Positions 1 through 10,763 of a stretch of 64,000 nt of DNA are shown piece after piece; position 1 is the first letter of the stretch, and every line of letters begins with the position of its first letter. The DNA is taken from contig NZ_VTPX01000003.1 in NCBI RefSeq assembly GCF_008298015.1, positions 130,290-194,289 on the forward strand. Reading direction: 5' to 3'. The stretch is from Salinicola corii. GTDB taxonomy: Bacteria > Pseudomonadota > Gammaproteobacteria > Pseudomonadales > Halomonadaceae. The translations under genes were made by a program, and so were the position numbers. The notes beneath the pieces are model-generated. The model had not been told where the DNA came from, made no database searches, and saw only the letters and a program-made list of their open reading frames with translations.

Positions 1-28
1 AACTACAACAGTTGCGACCACGCAATGA

Positions 29-58
29 TTGCGGCGTGTTTCGTAGGGTGAGGATAAT
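29..58 (+). promoter_or_regulatory. Possible sigma70 promoter of the GapB-type gene
   Basis: TTGCGG at 29-34 and GATAAT at 53-58 are separated by 18 bases. The -10 matches 5 of 6 consensus positions and the -35 only 3. Transcription would start near 65. That would leave the in-frame ATG at 60 without a leader and fits translation from the GTG at 195 better. Confidence 0.3.
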
Positions 59-194
59 AATGGGGTTTTTGAGTCGACTCGATACCGTTCAGCGATGCTG
101 GCCACTTGCCCGAGCGACGAACCTCACCACCCGGTGGAACGGTTGGCTCGACGAGCCTGTTCGACCGTCAATTCGACCAGAGAGAGACAAGCTT

Positions 195-1646
195 GTGAGT
201 CAGGATCAGCTCGATACCGTCTTCCAGCAGTGGCAGGACAACGAAGCTCGCGCGGAGGAGATGATTCCACTGCTGGGCAAGCTCTATCGCCAGTACAACG
301 TGATTCCGTCGCTGTTCGGTCGGTCGTTGATCAATCGCTCGGTCACGCGAATTCTCAAGAACCATCGTTACGTCCGCAAGGTCGAGGGCACCGAGCTGTC
401 CGTCGCCGATACGCTGCCGATGGTGCGGGCGATGACCGAGCTCGAGCTGGGTCCCGCACATATCGATATCGGGCGTCTGGGCGTGGCGTTCAAGAATGCC
501 GGCGAGAGCGACGTCGTGGCGTTTCTCAAGCGTGAACTGGCCGATATCGTGGGCTGTCACGACAGCAGCGGCATGGGTGGCGAGCCCCAGGATGTGGTGC
601 TCTACGGTTTCGGGCGCATCGGGCGCATCCTTGCCCGGATCATGATCGAGAAGGCGGGGGGCGGCAATCTGCTGCGCCTGCGCGCCATCGTCGTGCGCGG
701 CAGCGGCGACGATCTCGAGAAACGTGCCAGCCTGCTGCGCCGCGACTCCGTGCATGGACCTTTCTCCGGGTCGATCGACGTCGACTACGACAACCGTGCG
801 CTGATCGCCAACGGCCATTACATCCGTATCATCTATGCCGACTCCCCGGCCGAGATCGATTACACCGCCTATGGCATCGACAATGCCATCGTGGTCGACA
901 ATACCGGCAAGTGGCGTGACCGCGAGGGCCTGGCCCAGCACCTGGAAGCCCGAGGTGTTTCCAAGGTCCTGCTGACGGCGCCAGGCAAGGGCGACCTCAA
1001 GAACATCGTCCACGGCATCAACCACCAGACCATCGGCGACGACGATCGCATCGTTTCGGCGGCTTCCTGCACCACTAACGCCATCGTCCCGGTGCTGAAG
1101 GCGATCGACGACGAGTACGGCATCGTCCACGGCCACGTCGAGACCGTTCATTCCTACACCAACGACCAGAATTTGATCGACAACTATCACAAGGGGGACC
1201 GTCGCGGTCGCAGTGCGCCGCTCAACATGGTGTTGACGGAAACTGGCGCGGCCAAGGCGGTAGCCAAGGCACTACCGGCGCTCTCGGGCAAGTTGACTGG
1301 CAACGCGATCCGGGTGCCGACGCCCAATGTCTCGATGGCGATCCTGAACCTTTCGCTCGGCAGGGCAACCGACCGCGAGGCGCTCAACGAGTATCTGCGC
1401 CAGATGGCGCTGCACTCCCCGATGCACAAGCAGATCGACTATGTCGACTCGCCGGAGGTGGTGTCATCGGATTTCGTCGGTAACCGTCATGCCGGCGTGC
1501 TGGATGCCAAGGCGACCATCGCCGATGGCAAACAAGCCGTGCTCTATGTCTGGTACGACAATGAATTCGGTTACAGCTGTCAGGTGGTGCGAATTCTTCA
1601 GTACATGTCCCGGGTTTGCCACCGTTACCTTCCCTCCACGTCCTGA
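195..1646 (+). CDS. gapB: Glyceraldehyde-3-phosphate dehydrogenase, GapB-like long form
   Basis: A 483-residue phosphorylating GAPDH with an N-terminal extension of roughly 100 residues before the NAD-binding fold (GFGRIGR motif). This is the length class of the Pseudomonas GapB protein beside nqrA. The catalytic cysteine is Cys292 in the SCTTN motif, followed by the VHSYTNDQ and WYDNEFGYS signatures. I chose the GTG at 195, which has a purine-rich AGAGAGA stretch ahead of it. The reading frame stays open upstream to 12 with an ATG at 60, but those extra residues look unlike the family. It oxidises or reduces glyceraldehyde-3-phosphate in central carbon metabolism; this paralogue class is usually linked to gluconeogenesis, which cannot be read from sequence. 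Confidence 0.9.
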   Translation: MSQDQLDTVFQQWQDNEARAEEMIPLLGKLYRQYNVIPSLFGRSLINRSVTRILKNHRYVRKVEGTELSVADTLPMVRAMTELELGPAHIDIGRLGVAFKNAGESDVVAFLKRELADIVGCHDSSGMGGEPQDVVLYGFGRIGRILARIMIEKAGGGNLLRLRAIVVRGSGDDLEKRASLLRRDSVHGPFSGSIDVDYDNRALIANGHYIRIIYADSPAEIDYTAYGIDNAIVVDNTGKWRDREGLAQHLEARGVSKVLLTAPGKGDLKNIVHGINHQTIGDDDRIVSAASCTTNAIVPVLKAIDDEYGIVHGHVETVHSYTNDQNLIDNYHKGDRRGRSAPLNMVLTETGAAKAVAKALPALSGKLTGNAIRVPTPNVSMAILNLSLGRATDREALNEYLRQMALHSPMHKQIDYVDSPEVVSSDFVGNRHAGVLDAKATIADGKQAVLYVWYDNEFGYSCQVVRILQYMSRVCHRYLPSTS

Positions 1647-1690
1647 GTCGTTCATTCGACTTTGGTCTAAAGCATTTGCTTTCGCTTTCG

Positions 1691-1716
1691 AAAGTCCCGG
1701 TCCTGCCGGGACTTTT
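1691..1716 (+). terminator. Intrinsic terminator after gapB
   Basis: A perfect 10-bp stem (AAAGTCCCGG pairing with CCGGGACTTT) with a 5-base loop runs into a short T tract. It lies 45 bases behind the gapB stop codon and separates gapB from the nqr operon. Confidence 0.85.
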
Positions 1717-1751
1717 TCGTGGTGCGACGGCCGGGTCGGCGTGCCAGTGAG

Positions 1752-1780
1752 TGGTCTTCCGGGGTCTGCATCATTATACT
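1752..1780 (+). promoter_or_regulatory. Possible promoter of the nqr operon
   Basis: TGGTCT and TATACT are separated by 17 bases. The -10 is 5/6 and the -35 only 3/6. It is the best candidate between the gapB terminator and nqrA and predicts a leader of about 180 bases. Confidence 0.35.
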
Positions 1781-1969
1781 GGTGCCCGTTTTTTAGGTGC
1801 GGTCCCAATGGCAACGGTCCGCGGAAGCCAATTGAATTTCTGGTAAGCAAAGCATCGAATTCCGTGACGTCATCTTTCCCGCCTGCGACGCTGCCGGTGG
1901 ATAATCAAGCTGCCTGACGTCAGTCGGCTCTTTCCTTACGAATATCAGATTCGACAACTGGGCGAGACT

Positions 1970-3319
1970 ATGATCGAAGTCAAACGAGGCCTGGATCTCC
2001 CCGTCGCGGGAGCGCCGGAGCAGCGTCTCGACGAGGGGCGCGTCGTGCGCCACGTCGCGCTGCTCGGGTCCGACTATGTCGGCATGAAGCCGACCATGGA
2101 GGTCCGTGAAGGCGACCGCGTAAAGCGGGGCCAGGTGTTGTTCACCGACAAGAAAGTGGCGGGGGTGCGCTATACCGCTCCCGGTGCCGGCGAAGTGGTT
2201 GCCATCAATCGTGGTGAGAAGCGTCGCCTGTTGTCGGTCGTCATCAAGCTTGATGAAGAAGAACAGAGCGAAACGTTCACGGCGCATGGCGTGGGCGGAT
2301 TGGCTTCGCTCTCACGACAGCAGGTGGTCGATCAACTGGTCGAGTCCGGCCTGTGGACGGCGTTGCGTACCCGGCCGTTCTCCCGGGTCCCGGCACTCGA
2401 TGCCGTGCCGGCGGACATTTTCGTGACGGCCATCGACACGCATCCGCTAGCGGCCGATCCCAAGGTGATTATTGACGCCGACAGTGACGCGTTCCGTCAC
2501 GGGCTTGAGGTGATCCGGCATCTGACGCCCGGGAAACTGTTCGTCTGCCGCCGTGGCGATACCCCCCTGCCGGGAGACGATCTCGACGGCGTCGACGCCC
2601 AGGGCTTCGACGGGCTTCATCCCGCCGGGCTGGTGGGAACGCATATTCATCACCTCTCGCCGGTGGGATTGCAGCGCCAGGTCTGGCATCTCGATTACCA
2701 GGACGTGATCGCCATCGGCAAGCTGTTCGTCGAGGGGCGTTTCGATCCGACCCGCGTCGTCGCCATCGGCGGCCCGCGGGCCAAGAATCCCCGCCTGGTT
2801 CGGACGCGTCTGGGCGCGAGCAGCGAGGAGTTGCTCGAGGGCGAGATCGAGAATCCTGATGATACGCGGGTCATCTCGGGGTCGATCTTCGGTGGCACGC
2901 AGTGCGAGGGGCGCCGCCAGTTCCTGGGACGCTTCCATCGCCAGTTCTCGCTGCTGGAAGAGGGCAACAAGCGCGCCTTCATGGGCTGGCTGTCGCCCGG
3001 TCGCAATCGCCATTCGGTGATGGGGATCTATGTTTCCCAGTTCCTGGGACTGCCCAACTACGCGCCCAACACCTCGACCAACGGCTCCGAGCGCGCCATG
3101 GTTCCGATCGGTGCCTATGAAAAAGTGATGCCCCTGGACATCATGCCGACCCAGTTGCTGCGCTCGCTGATCGTTGGTGACATCGAATCGGCCATGCAGC
3201 TCGGCTGCCTGGAGCTGGATGAGGAGGACCTCTCGCTGTGCACCTATGTGTGTCCCGGCAAGTACGAGTATGGTCCTATCCTGCGCGACAACCTGACCAT
3301 GATCGAGAAAGAGGCCTGA
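1970..3319 (+). CDS. nqrA: Na+-translocating NADH:quinone reductase subunit A
   Basis: A 449-residue peripheral cytoplasmic subunit of the Na+-NQR complex. It starts with the typical [10 protein letters not shown] sequence and keeps the family length. It has no membrane segments, as expected for NqrA. The conserved [10 protein letters not shown] and [10 protein letters not shown] regions are present. It is the first gene of an eight-gene run (nqrABCDEF-apbE-nqrM) with tiny or negative spacings, so it is probably transcribed as one operon. A GGGCGAG ribosome site precedes the ATG. A primary sodium pump fits a salt-loving organism. Confidence 0.97.
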   Translation: MIEVKRGLDLPVAGAPEQRLDEGRVVRHVALLGSDYVGMKPTMEVREGDRVKRGQVLFTDKKVAGVRYTAPGAGEVVAINRGEKRRLLSVVIKLDEEEQSETFTAHGVGGLASLSRQQVVDQLVESGLWTALRTRPFSRVPALDAVPADIFVTAIDTHPLAADPKVIIDADSDAFRHGLEVIRHLTPGKLFVCRRGDTPLPGDDLDGVDAQGFDGLHPAGLVGTHIHHLSPVGLQRQVWHLDYQDVIAIGKLFVEGRFDPTRVVAIGGPRAKNPRLVRTRLGASSEELLEGEIENPDDTRVISGSIFGGTQCEGRRQFLGRFHRQFSLLEEGNKRAFMGWLSPGRNRHSVMGIYVSQFLGLPNYAPNTSTNGSERAMVPIGAYEKVMPLDIMPTQLLRSLIVGDIESAMQLGCLELDEEDLSLCTYVCPGKYEYGPILRDNLTMIEKEA

Positions 3320-3321
3320 CG

Positions 3322-4560
3322 ATGGGGATTCGCAATACGCTCGACAAGCTGGAGCCTCATTTCGAGAAGGGCGGGAAGTACGAGAAGTTCTACGCCCTCT
3401 ACGAGGCGGTCGATACGATTTTCTATTCGCCGCCCAGCGTCACCAAGAGCATGACTCACGTGCGCGACGGGATCGACCTGAAGCGCATCATGATCACGGT
3501 TTGGGCCTGTACCTTCCCGGCCATGTTCTTCGGTATGTACAACGCCGGCTATCAGGCCAACATGGCGATCGCCGATGGCTTCGGCGCGATCGGCGGCTGG
3601 CGCGAGACGTTGACCATGGCGCTGGCGGGTAGCCACGATCCGGCTAGCATCTGGGCGAACTTCGTCCTCGGCGCAACCTACTTCCTTCCCATCTACCTGG
3701 TCACGTTCGTGGTGGGCGGTTTCTGGGAAGTGCTGTTCGCGGTCAAGCGTGGCCACGAGGTCAACGAAGGGTTCTTCGTCACCTCCGTGCTATTCGCGCT
3801 GACGCTGCCGGCCACCATTCCGCTGTGGCAGGTGGCACTGGGCATCACCTTCGGCGTGGTGATCGGCAAGGAGATCTTCGGTGGCACCGGCAAGAACTTC
3901 CTCAACCCGGCACTGACCGGGCGTGCCTTCCTCTACTTTGCCTATCCGGCCCAGATCTCCGGCGACAGCGTGTGGGTTCCGGCCGACGGCTATACCGGCG
4001 CCACGGCGCTGTCCAACGCCGCGCTCAATGGCATGGAGGGCCTGCATCAGCAGTACAGCTGGTGGGATGCCTTCTTCGGCTTCATCCAGGGCTCGGTGGG
4101 AGAGACCTCGACACTGGCGATTCTGATCGGCGCGGCGGTGCTGCTGCTGACGCGTATCGCGTCCTGGCGCATCATGGCCGGTGTCATGCTCGGCATGATC
4201 CTGACCTCCACGCTGTTCAACTTCGTCGGTTCCGACAGCAACCCGATGTTCGCGATGCCGTGGTACTGGCATCTGGTACTGGGTGGATTCGCCTTCGGCA
4301 TGGTATTCATGGCCACCGATCCGGTGTCGGCGTCCATGACCGACCGCGGCAAGCTGATCTTCGGTGCGCTGATTGGCGTGATGACGGTCCTGATCCGCGT
4401 GGTCAACCCGGCCTTCCCGGAGGGCATCATGTTGGCGATCTTGTTTGCCAACCTGTTCGCGCCTCTCATCGACCACTATTTCGTGCAGGCGAACATCAGG
4501 CGACGCCAGAAGCGGCTCGCGAGCCTGGCGCCGGCGCCCACCGAGAAGGAGGCTGTCTGA
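3322..4560 (+). CDS. nqrB: Na+-NQR subunit B (covalent FMN, sodium-channel subunit)
   Basis: A 412-residue polytopic inner-membrane protein with the NqrB start region [18 protein letters not shown]. The flavinylation motif TGAT places the FMN-carrying threonine at Thr228, and it is intact. Together with NqrC, NqrD, NqrE and NqrF it moves electrons to ubiquinone and Na+ out of the cell. It begins two bases behind the nqrA stop and its last base is shared with the nqrC start, so translation is probably coupled. An in-frame ATG 28 codons upstream lies inside nqrA and is not needed. Confidence 0.97.
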   Translation: MGIRNTLDKLEPHFEKGGKYEKFYALYEAVDTIFYSPPSVTKSMTHVRDGIDLKRIMITVWACTFPAMFFGMYNAGYQANMAIADGFGAIGGWRETLTMALAGSHDPASIWANFVLGATYFLPIYLVTFVVGGFWEVLFAVKRGHEVNEGFFVTSVLFALTLPATIPLWQVALGITFGVVIGKEIFGGTGKNFLNPALTGRAFLYFAYPAQISGDSVWVPADGYTGATALSNAALNGMEGLHQQYSWWDAFFGFIQGSVGETSTLAILIGAAVLLLTRIASWRIMAGVMLGMILTSTLFNFVGSDSNPMFAMPWYWHLVLGGFAFGMVFMATDPVSASMTDRGKLIFGALIGVMTVLIRVVNPAFPEGIMLAILFANLFAPLIDHYFVQANIRRRQKRLASLAPAPTEKEAV

Positions 4561-5336
4561 TGGCGAGCAACAACTCGATCAAGAAGACGCTGATCGTCGC
4601 ACTTTCACTTTGCGTCGTCTGCTCGGTGGTCGTCTCTTCCGCAGCCGTGGTTCTCAAGCCAAAGCAGGTTCAGAACCAGGAGTTGGATCGCAAGAGCAAC
4701 ATCCTCCAGGTGACCCAGCTCTACAAGCCGGGCGACGATGTCGAGGAGAAGTACGCCGAACTGATCACCCCGCGTGTGGTCGATCTCAAGACCGGCGAAT
4801 ACTCCGACGACTTGGATCCGAACAGCTACGACCAGTTCGATGCCGCCAGGGATCCGGCGACCTCCCGCACGCTGTCGGGTGAGGACGATATCGCCGGGAT
4901 TGGTCGTCAGGAGAACTATTCCACGGTCTACCTGGTCGGCGATCCCAACGATCCGGAGCAGATCGTCATGCCGATCCGGGGCCAGGGGCTGTGGGGCCTG
5001 ATGGAAGGTTTCTTGTCCGTGCGTGGCGATGGCAATACCATCGTGGGGCTATCCTACTATGACCAGTCGGAGACGCCCGGTCTCGGTGGTGAGGTCGATA
5101 ACCCGCGCTGGAAGGCCAAGTGGGACGGCAAGAAAATCTACGAGAGTGGTGATTTTCAGGACCCTCAAATTCAACTCGTAAAAGGCGGTGCCAGCGGCGA
5201 ATACGAAGTCGATGCGCTGTCGGGAGCCTCGCTCACCAGCCGAGGCGTCACCAACATGTTGCGGTTCTGGCTGAGTGACGAGGGCTACGCCCCGTACCTC
5301 GCTCGATTCCACGACGATTCCCAAGGAGGTGCGTGA
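4560..5336 (+). CDS. nqrC: Na+-NQR subunit C (covalent FMN subunit), serine at the flavin site
   Basis: 258 residues: an N-terminal membrane anchor (about residues 9-31) followed by a periplasmic FMN-binding domain. Start and nqrB stop overlap as TGATG. In characterised NqrC proteins FMN is attached by ApbE to the last threonine of an SGAT motif (Thr225 in Vibrio). Here the same position, residue 224, reads SGAS, with a TCG serine codon at 5229-5231. The rest of the motif ([12 protein letters not shown]) is well kept and the gene is otherwise full length, so I read it as functional with a serine acceptor rather than broken. Confidence 0.95.
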   Translation: MASNNSIKKTLIVALSLCVVCSVVVSSAAVVLKPKQVQNQELDRKSNILQVTQLYKPGDDVEEKYAELITPRVVDLKTGEYSDDLDPNSYDQFDAARDPATSRTLSGEDDIAGIGRQENYSTVYLVGDPNDPEQIVMPIRGQGLWGLMEGFLSVRGDGNTIVGLSYYDQSETPGLGGEVDNPRWKAKWDGKKIYESGDFQDPQIQLVKGGASGEYEVDALSGASLTSRGVTNMLRFWLSDEGYAPYLARFHDDSQGGA

Positions 5337-5338
5337 AG

Positions 5339-6019
5339 ATGGCTACGGACTCCGTAAAAGACGTCGTCCTGTCACCGGTGTTCAAGAACAACCCGATTGC
5401 CTTGCAGGTATTGGGGATCTGTTCGGCTCTGGCGGTGACCAACTCCATGAGCGTATCGCTGGTCATGGGGCTGGCGGTCATTGCCGTCACGGCTTTTTCC
5501 AGCATGTTCGTATCGTTGATTCGCAATCACATCCCGTCGTCGATCCGCATCATTGTGCAGATGACGATCATCGCGTCGCTGGTCATCGTGGTCGATCAGG
5601 TACTGCGGGCCTACGCCTATGAAATGTCCAAACAGCTGTCGGTGTTCGTCGGCCTGATCATCACCAACTGTATCGTCATGGGGCGTGCCGAAGCCTACGC
5701 CATGCAGAACGGACCGGTGATGAGCTTCCTCGACGGTGTCGGCAATGGTCTGGGCTATGCGGTCATCCTGCTGATCGTCGGTTTCGTGCGCGAACTGCTG
5801 GGTTCCGGCAGCGTGTTCGGCCTGACGATCCTGCCGACGGTCCAGAACGGCGGCTGGTACGTGCCCAACGGCCTGATGCTGCTGCCGCCGTCCGCGTTCT
5901 TCGTCATCGGTCTGTTCATCTGGGTGCTGCGCTGGTTCAACCCGGAGCAGATCGAGAAGACGGAATATCGCATCGTTGCCAACAGCAAGGCCAAGATCAA
6001 GGAGACCGCCAATGTTTGA
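5339..6019 (+). CDS. nqrD: Na+-NQR subunit D
   Basis: A 226-residue integral membrane subunit of the NqrDE/RnfAE family with about six hydrophobic helices. The ATG at 5339 sits 9 bases behind a strong AAGGAGG (5323-5329). A GTG two codons upstream is too close to that ribosome site, so I prefer the ATG. NqrD and NqrE form an inverted-topology pair that lines the electron and sodium path and holds the intramembrane Fe-S centre. The gene starts 2 bases after nqrC ends and overlaps nqrE by 8 bases. Confidence 0.96.
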   Translation: MATDSVKDVVLSPVFKNNPIALQVLGICSALAVTNSMSVSLVMGLAVIAVTAFSSMFVSLIRNHIPSSIRIIVQMTIIASLVIVVDQVLRAYAYEMSKQLSVFVGLIITNCIVMGRAEAYAMQNGPVMSFLDGVGNGLGYAVILLIVGFVRELLGSGSVFGLTILPTVQNGGWYVPNGLMLLPPSAFFVIGLFIWVLRWFNPEQIEKTEYRIVANSKAKIKETANV

Positions 6020-6632
6020 GCACTATCTCAGCCTGTTCGTGAAGGCGGTCTTCGTCGAGAACATGGCGTTGGCGTTCTTCCTCGGCATGTGTACCTTCCT
6101 GGCCGTGTCCAAGAAGATCTCCTCGGCCATTGGTCTGGGTATCGCGGTGGTCGTGGTGCTGACGATCACCGTGCCGGTCAACAATCTGATTCTCAACTAT
6201 CTGCTCAAGGCGGGCGCGCTGAGCTGGACCGGCCTGGAAGGCGCTGAGAACATCGATCTCAGCTTTCTGGGACTGTTGAGCTATATCGGCGTCATCGCCG
6301 CGATCGTCCAGATTCTCGAGATGTTCCTCGACAAGTTCGTGCCGGCGCTCTACAACGCCCTGGGTGTGTTCCTGCCGCTGATCACGGTCAATTGCGCCAT
6401 CATGGGTGCCTCGCTGTTCATGGTGCAGCGTGATTACACTTTCGGCGAGTCCGTGATCTACGGCGCCGGCGCCGGCGCCGGCTGGGCCCTGGCCATCATG
6501 GCGTTGGCGGGTATCCGCGAGAAGCTCAAGTACAGCGATGTACCGGGCAGTCTGCAAGGCCTCGGCATCACCTTCATCACGGCAGGATTGATGTCGCTGG
6601 GCTTCATGTCCTTCTCCGGCATCCAGCTCTGA
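6012..6632 (+). CDS. nqrE: Na+-NQR subunit E
   Basis: A 206-residue membrane protein, partner of NqrD, with six predicted helices. It starts [20 protein letters not shown], close to characterised NqrE. The VNCAIMGAS stretch includes the cysteine that, with its NqrD counterpart, is thought to hold the intramembrane iron-sulfur cluster. The start overlaps the end of nqrD by 8 bases. A 65-base spacer follows before nqrF, the only sizeable internal gap of the operon. Confidence 0.96.
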   Translation: MFEHYLSLFVKAVFVENMALAFFLGMCTFLAVSKKISSAIGLGIAVVVVLTITVPVNNLILNYLLKAGALSWTGLEGAENIDLSFLGLLSYIGVIAAIVQILEMFLDKFVPALYNALGVFLPLITVNCAIMGASLFMVQRDYTFGESVIYGAGAGAGWALAIMALAGIREKLKYSDVPGSLQGLGITFITAGLMSLGFMSFSGIQL

Positions 6633-6646
6633 CACCAACATGACCG

Positions 6647-6672
6647 GGTGGCGTCGTGACAGCGGCGCCACC
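6647..6672 (+). repeat. Small inverted repeat in the nqrE-nqrF spacer
   Basis: GGTGGCG (6647-6653) and CGCCACC (6666-6672) can pair as a 7-bp stem with a 12-base loop. No T tract follows, so it is not a clear terminator. It may stabilise or segment the operon mRNA. Confidence 0.4.
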
Positions 6673-6697
6673 GCAAACAGGGAAATAGGAATCCGAC

Positions 6698-7930
6698 ATG
6701 GTTGATACATCCATCATCGTGCTCGGCGTCGTCATGTTCACCGTGATCGTGCTGGGATTGGTGGCAATCATTCTGGCGGCGCGTAGCCGGCTGGTGAGCA
6801 GCGGCGACGTGGCGATCGAGATCAATGGCGACCCTGACAATACCGTGACCACTCAGGCCGGGGGCAAGCTGCTTCAGACCCTCGCCGCCAACGGTATCTT
6901 TCTCTCCTCGGCCTGTGGCGGCGGCGGCTCCTGCGCCCAGTGCAAGTGCCAGGTGAGCGATGGCGGCGGCTCGATCCTGCCGACCGAAGAGTCTCACTTC
7001 ACGTTGCGCGAGAAGAAGGAAGGCTGGCGTCTCTCCTGTCAGGTGCCGGTCAAGCAGGACATGAAGATCCGCGTTCCCGACGAGGTCTTCGGGGTCAAGA
7101 AGTGGGAATGCGAAGTGACCCAGAACCCCAACGTCGCGACCTTCATCAAGGAACTCAACCTCAAGTTGCCGGAAGGCGAGGAAGTGGCGTTCCGTGCCGG
7201 CGGCTACGTGCAGCTGGTGGCGCCGCCCTACGACGTCAAGTTCTCCGACTTCGATATCGAGGAGGAGTACCGCGGCGACTGGGAGAAGTTCGGCCTGTTC
7301 GACATCTCTCACAAGAGCGACGAGGAGGTGATTCGCGCCTACTCGATGGCGAACTATCCGGAAGAGAAGGGGCTTCTCAAGTTCAACATCCGTATCGCCA
7401 CGCCGCCCCCCAAGTCGAGCCATCCCCCGGGGCTGATGTCGACCTACGTGTTCGGTCTCAAGCCGGGTGACAAGGTCACCGTGATGGGGCCATTCGGCGA
7501 GTTCTTCGCCAAGGACACCGAGGCCGAGATGGTGTTCATCGGCGGTGGTGCCGGCATGGCGCCGATGCGCAGCCATATCTTCGACCAGCTCAAGCGGCTC
7601 AAGTCCAAGCGCAAGATGTCCTTCTGGTACGGTGCGCGCTCCTGGCGGGAGACGTTCTACAACGAAGAGTACGACCAGCTGGCCGAGGAGTTCGGCAACT
7701 TCGAGTGGCACTTGGCGCTCTCCGATCCTCAGCCGGAAGACAACTGGGAGGGGCCCACCGGGTTCATCCACAACGTGCTCTACGAGAACTATCTCAAGGA
7801 TCACCCGGCGCCCGAGGACTGCGAGTACTACATGTGCGGGCCGCCGATGATGAACGCCTCGGTGATCAAGATGCTGACCGATCTTGGAGTGGAGCCGGAG
7901 AACATCATGCTGGATGACTTCGGCGGATGA
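6698..7930 (+). CDS. nqrF: Na+-NQR subunit F (NADH-oxidising, FAD and 2Fe-2S)
   Basis: A 410-residue electron-entry subunit. It has an N-terminal membrane helix (about 4-26), then a ferredoxin domain with the 2Fe-2S ligands Cys73, Cys79, Cys82 and Cys114, spaced as in Vibrio NqrF. A ferredoxin-reductase-like FAD/NADH domain follows, with RAYSMANYP for FAD and [11 protein letters not shown] plus CGPPMM for NADH. AGGAA lies ahead of the ATG. It overlaps apbE by four bases (ATGA), indicating coupled translation with the flavin transferase that matures NqrB and NqrC. Confidence 0.97.
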   Translation: MVDTSIIVLGVVMFTVIVLGLVAIILAARSRLVSSGDVAIEINGDPDNTVTTQAGGKLLQTLAANGIFLSSACGGGGSCAQCKCQVSDGGGSILPTEESHFTLREKKEGWRLSCQVPVKQDMKIRVPDEVFGVKKWECEVTQNPNVATFIKELNLKLPEGEEVAFRAGGYVQLVAPPYDVKFSDFDIEEEYRGDWEKFGLFDISHKSDEEVIRAYSMANYPEEKGLLKFNIRIATPPPKSSHPPGLMSTYVFGLKPGDKVTVMGPFGEFFAKDTEAEMVFIGGGAGMAPMRSHIFDQLKRLKSKRKMSFWYGARSWRETFYNEEYDQLAEEFGNFEWHLALSDPQPEDNWEGPTGFIHNVLYENYLKDHPAPEDCEYYMCGPPMMNASVIKMLTDLGVEPENIMLDDFGG

Positions 7931-8967
7931 TCGGATCGCAACGGCGCCGAGCGACAGGGCCGATCCTTCTGGGGTTGGCCCTGTTGCTATTCGCACTGCT
8001 GGCCGGGTGCGAGCGCGAACCCGAGTCTTATCGGCTGGAAGGGCCGATCTTCGGTACCGGGTTCCATGTCACCTTCTACGGCGATTACGACGACGACCAG
8101 CTCTCCGAGATCGAGGGTTCGGTCAAGGCGGCGCTGGATCGGGTCGACCGGCTGATGTCGACCTACAAGACAGACTCCGAGCTCTCGAGATTCAATCGGG
8201 CACCGGTGGGAGAGCCGTTCCAGCTCTCGCCGCAGACTGCGGAAGTGATCCGCGAGGCCATTCGGGTGGGCGACATGTCCGCTGGGGCCTTCGACGTGAC
8301 GGTCGGCGCGGCGGTGAACCTGTGGGGATTCGGGCCGGACAAGCATCCGGATCGCGTGCCCGATGACGACGCCATTGCCAAGGCGCTGAAAGAGGTCGAC
8401 TACCAGGCGCTGAAGCTCGATGGCAACACCCTGACCAAGACCAAGCCGGTCTATGTCGATCTGTCGGGCATTGCCAAGGGATACGGCGTCGATGCCGTGG
8501 CGCGGGCGCTGGACGATCTGGGCGTGCAGCGCTACCTGGTCGAGGTGGGGGGCGAGATCCGGACGCGAGGCAGCAAGCCCGGCGACGAGCCGTGGCGGAT
8601 CGCGGTGGAAAAACCGGTCTCGAACGAGCGCAGCGTGCAGCGTATCATTGAGCTGGATGATTCGGCCGTGGCGACGTCGGGCGACTACCGTAACTATTTC
8701 GAAAGCGACGGCAAGCGATACTCGCACACCATCGATCCGCGCACCGGCCGGCCGATCAAGCATCACCTGGTCTCGGTGACGGTGATCACGTCCGACTGCA
8801 TGACGGCCGATGCGCTGGCCACGGCGATCGACGTCATGGGGCCGGACGCGGGTTATGCCATGGCCGAGCGGGAAAACCTGGCGGTCTATCTCGTTGTCAA
8901 AACGCCGGATGGCTTTGAAACCCGGGCCTCGACCGCGTTTCAGCGCTATCTGAAAGACTCGGATTAG
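7927..8967 (+). CDS. apbE: FAD:protein FMN transferase (lipoprotein)
   Basis: 346 residues. ApbE attaches FMN to threonine (or serine) hydroxyls of NqrB and NqrC on the periplasmic side. The N-terminus is a lipoprotein signal: basic residues, a hydrophobic stretch and the lipobox LLAGC with the lipidated Cys28. The ApbE body shows the [10 protein letters not shown] start region, [23 protein letters not shown] and the [11 protein letters not shown] metal/FAD-binding motif. It overlaps nqrF by four bases and is followed 11 bases later by nqrM. Confidence 0.95.
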   Translation: MIGSQRRRATGPILLGLALLLFALLAGCEREPESYRLEGPIFGTGFHVTFYGDYDDDQLSEIEGSVKAALDRVDRLMSTYKTDSELSRFNRAPVGEPFQLSPQTAEVIREAIRVGDMSAGAFDVTVGAAVNLWGFGPDKHPDRVPDDDAIAKALKEVDYQALKLDGNTLTKTKPVYVDLSGIAKGYGVDAVARALDDLGVQRYLVEVGGEIRTRGSKPGDEPWRIAVEKPVSNERSVQRIIELDDSAVATSGDYRNYFESDGKRYSHTIDPRTGRPIKHHLVSVTVITSDCMTADALATAIDVMGPDAGYAMAERENLAVYLVVKTPDGFETRASTAFQRYLKDSD

Positions 8968-8978
8968 GAGGGTCAGTC

Positions 8979-9236
8979 ATGACGATCTGGATTCTGGCTT
9001 TTGCCATCATGCTGCTGCTGGTCGGCGGCATGGCGATCGGCGTCATTCTCGGGCGCAAGCCCCTCGCGGGCTCCTGCGGCGGCCTCAATACGCTGGGCCT
9101 GAAGAACGGATGCGAAATCTGCGGCGGCAACGATGAGGTCTGCGAGGAAGAGAGCCGCAAGAACCTGGCCGGAGCGCGTCGACGCAGCGACGAGAACCGC
9201 GGTGCGGACCTGGGTTACAACGCCGTCAAGCGTTGA
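8979..9236 (+). CDS. nqrM: NqrM, Na+-NQR maturation factor
   Basis: 85 residues with one N-terminal transmembrane helix (about 3-24) and four cysteines (Cys33, Cys45, Cys48, Cys55) in the family pattern of NqrM (formerly DUF539). NqrM is needed to place iron in the NqrDE centre. An AGGAGG-like site (ttAGGAGGgtc) precedes the ATG. It closes the nqr operon 11 bases behind apbE. Confidence 0.93.
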   Translation: MTIWILAFAIMLLLVGGMAIGVILGRKPLAGSCGGLNTLGLKNGCEICGGNDEVCEEESRKNLAGARRRSDENRGADLGYNAVKR

Positions 9237-9310
9237 GCGACATGCCGGCCGCAGGTGTCGCCACGAGCCAATCGAATCGTAAGCCATCGGGTAAGGAGTA
9301 GGCGAAGCAC

Positions 9311-10702
9311 ATGGCAGTTCACAATTATGACCTCGTGGTCATCGGCTCGGGGCCCGCGGGAGAGAGTGCAGCAATCAATGCGGCGAAGCATGGCAAGCGT
9401 GTCGCCATCGTCGAGCGGCAGTCCTCCGTCGGTGGCAACTGCACCCACTGGGGGACGATCCCCTCCAAGGCGCTACGGCACCAGGTCAAGCAGATCATGC
9501 AGTTCAACACCAACCGCATGTTCCGCGATATTGGCGAGCCCCGCTGGTTCTCTTTTCCGAAGGTTCTGGAACGCTCCCGGGTGACGATCGATCAGCAGGT
9601 CGAACTCCGCACCAAGTTCTACTCCCGCAACCGCATCGACCTGTTCTTCGGCGTGGCGCGCTTTCGCGACGAGCACACCGTCGTGGTTCGGGACAATCAC
9701 GAAGGGGCGGAAGAGCTCAGTGCACCGCAGTTCGTGATCGCCACCGGCTCCCGCCCCTATCGGCCGGCGGACGTCAATTTCCGTCATCCGCGGATCTACT
9801 GTTCGGACACCATCCTCGGCCTGTCGCATACGCCACGCACGCTGATCATCTACGGTGCCGGCGTGATCGGGTCCGAGTACGCCTCCATCTTCTCCGGCCT
9901 GGGCGTCAAGGTCGACCTGATCGACACCCGCGAGCGCCTGCTCTCCTTCCTCGACGACGAGATCAGCGACGCGCTCTCCTACGAGCTGCGCAACTACGGT
10001 GTGCTGATCCGGCACAACGAAGAGTATCGCAGTGTCGAGGGTGACGAGGCCGGCGTGGTGGTCAACCTGGAGTCCGGCAAGCGTCTGCGCGCCGATGCCT
10101 TCCTGTGGGCCAACGGACGTACCGGCAATACCGACGAACTGGGACTGGAGAACATCGGGCTGGAAGCCAACGGTCGCGGCCAGCTGCAGGTGGACGATCA
10201 CTATCGCACGGCGATCCCGCATATCTACGCGGTGGGGGACGTGATCGGCTGGCCGAGCCTGGCGAGCGCGGCCTACGACCAGGGCCGCAGTGCCAGCGAC
10301 GAGTTCCTCGGCGAGGATTTTCGCTTCGTCGACGACATTCCCACCGGGATCTACACGATTCCCGAGATCAGTTCGGTGGGCAAGACCGAGCGGGAGCTGA
10401 CCGAAGCCAAGGTGCCCTACGAAGTGGCCCAGGCGTTCTTCAAGGATACCGCTCGCGCGCAGATCACCGGTGACACCGCCGGCATGCTCAAGATCCTGTT
10501 CCATCGCGAGACGCTGGAGATCCTGGGGATCCACTGCTTCGGCGACCAGGCGTCGGAGATCGTCCATATCGGCCAGGCCATCATGCAGCAGAAGGGCGAG
10601 GCGAACACGCTGCGCTACTTCATCAATACCACTTTCAACTATCCCACCATGGCCGAGGCCTATCGCATCGCGGCCCAGAACGGTCTGAACCGGCTGTTCT
10701 GA
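9311..10702 (+). CDS. sthA: Soluble pyridine nucleotide transhydrogenase
   Basis: A 463-residue cytoplasmic FAD enzyme that moves hydride between NADPH and NAD+. The FAD-binding GSGPAGE motif is at residues 12-18. The [16 protein letters not shown] region has only one of the two cysteines found in lipoamide and glutathione reductases, which is diagnostic for SthA. A second dinucleotide fold ([12 protein letters not shown]) and a C-terminal dimer domain ([16 protein letters not shown]) complete it. It lies 74 bases behind nqrM, possibly as its own unit, with GTAAGGAG ahead of the ATG. Confidence 0.96.
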   Translation: MAVHNYDLVVIGSGPAGESAAINAAKHGKRVAIVERQSSVGGNCTHWGTIPSKALRHQVKQIMQFNTNRMFRDIGEPRWFSFPKVLERSRVTIDQQVELRTKFYSRNRIDLFFGVARFRDEHTVVVRDNHEGAEELSAPQFVIATGSRPYRPADVNFRHPRIYCSDTILGLSHTPRTLIIYGAGVIGSEYASIFSGLGVKVDLIDTRERLLSFLDDEISDALSYELRNYGVLIRHNEEYRSVEGDEAGVVVNLESGKRLRADAFLWANGRTGNTDELGLENIGLEANGRGQLQVDDHYRTAIPHIYAVGDVIGWPSLASAAYDQGRSASDEFLGEDFRFVDDIPTGIYTIPEISSVGKTERELTEAKVPYEVAQAFFKDTARAQITGDTAGMLKILFHRETLEILGIHCFGDQASEIVHIGQAIMQQKGEANTLRYFINTTFNYPTMAEAYRIAAQNGLNRLF

Positions 10703-10715
10703 ATCCGGCCAGCCA

Positions 10716-10736
10716 GCGCCCGGCCAGTCCGGGCGC
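10716..10736. terminator. GC-rich hairpin between convergent sthA and the tus-like gene
   Basis: An 8-bp perfect stem (GCGCCCGG with CCGGGCGC) has a 5-base loop, 13 bases behind the sthA stop. There is no T tract on either strand, so it would be a weak or factor-assisted terminator. Confidence 0.4.
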
Positions 10737-10763
10737 GCCCAGCGTGACTCCAGGCAGATCGAA

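Larger units (their letters stand above)
1647..1969. other. Intergenic region between gapB and nqrA
   Basis: This 323-base gap holds the gapB terminator (1691-1716) and a candidate nqr promoter (1752-1780). The remaining roughly 190 bases form a long leader for nqrA. A frame running through it from the end of gapB has no family features, and I see no gene here. Confidence 0.6.

Noticed and set aside
168-1190. A 340-codon open frame opposite gapB
   Set aside because: Antisense to the conserved GAPDH domain and Val/Asp/His-rich in the manner of GC-rich shadows.
5229-5231. NqrC as a pseudogene because of the SGAS motif
   Set aside because: The frame is intact, length and other motifs are normal, and it is coupled to its neighbours. 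Serine keeps the hydroxyl group needed for the flavin bond.
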